Below, piece after piece: positions 5,791 to 5,825 of a DNA stretch of 5,825 bases. The position numbers and the translations under genes are program-made. Under the pieces are notes generated by a model, which was not told the origin of the DNA, did no database searches, and saw only the letters and a list, made by a program, of their open reading frames with translations. Location: contig DQGN01000017.1 in assembly GCA_003524745.1 (NCBI GenBank), forward strand, positions 1-5,825. The letters are read 5' to 3'. This DNA is from Patescibacteria group bacterium (GTDB lineage Bacteria; Patescibacteriota; Kazan-3B-28; UBA10110). Within the stretch, counting starts at the first letter, position 1. Each line of letters begins with the position of its first letter.

Positions 5791-5825
5791 GTCATCCCGA
5801 GCTTTATCAGTCATCCTGAATTCAT
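5791..5825. repeat. Partial family B repeat at the window edge
   Basis: GTCATCC occurs at 5791-5797 and again at 5810-5816. The second copy continues GTCATCCTGAA, matching the left arm of family B at 153-163. The element runs off the right edge, so its full shape cannot be seen. The first GTCATCCCGA is a close variant, suggesting two overlapping or nested copies. Confidence 0.5.

Overview
The window most resembles a genome of the Candidate Phyla Radiation (Patescibacteria, Parcubacteria-like). This is inferred from three things: the style of the two proteins, the standard code with TAA stops, and intergenic DNA crowded with short GC-rich palindromic repeats. No marker gene is present, so the assignment is tentative. 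Both genes read rightward; I see no credible gene on the minus strand and no RNA gene I can name.

Layout. Bases 1-453 are non-coding and hold at least four repeat-like elements: a cloverleaf palindrome (family A, 39-113), a nested palindrome (family B, 132-240), a heptamer tandem (312-332) and a double-hairpin CCTCCCC/GGGGAGG element (family C, 369-449). A terminator-like hairpin lies at 265-297. The last arm of family C also supplies the ribosome-binding site of the first gene. Bases 454-1581 encode a single-pass membrane protein with a DUF5667-like region and a beta-rich tail. A second family A copy (1588-1666) begins six bases after its stop. Bases 1667-1875 form a leader with several possible hairpins. 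Bases 1876-5685 encode a secreted, very long, Thr/Ala/Asp/Gly-rich surface protein: signal peptide, Ig-like N-terminal domain, six divergent beta-sandwich-type repeats of about 165 residues, and a short C-terminal module with the motifs FLWSD and DWTNGYL. A strong 13-bp hairpin follows at 5736-5765. Pieces of families A and B reappear at the right edge.

How the parts may work together. Both products are predicted to act at or outside the cytoplasmic membrane. The large protein looks like a structural or adhesive cell-surface (possibly S-layer-like) protein. The smaller one has the shape of a membrane sensor or anti-sigma-like protein, with a short cytoplasmic N-terminus, one membrane span, and an extracytoplasmic helical domain plus beta tail. 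A regulatory or assembly link between them is only an inference from adjacency. The two are separated by a palindrome and a long leader, so they are probably not a tight operon.

The parts most worth following up are the C-terminal module of the giant protein (a candidate surface sorting or anchoring signal) and the repeat-derived, possibly sequestered ribosome-binding site of the DUF5667 gene. I see no enzyme, defence system or mobile-element transposase here.
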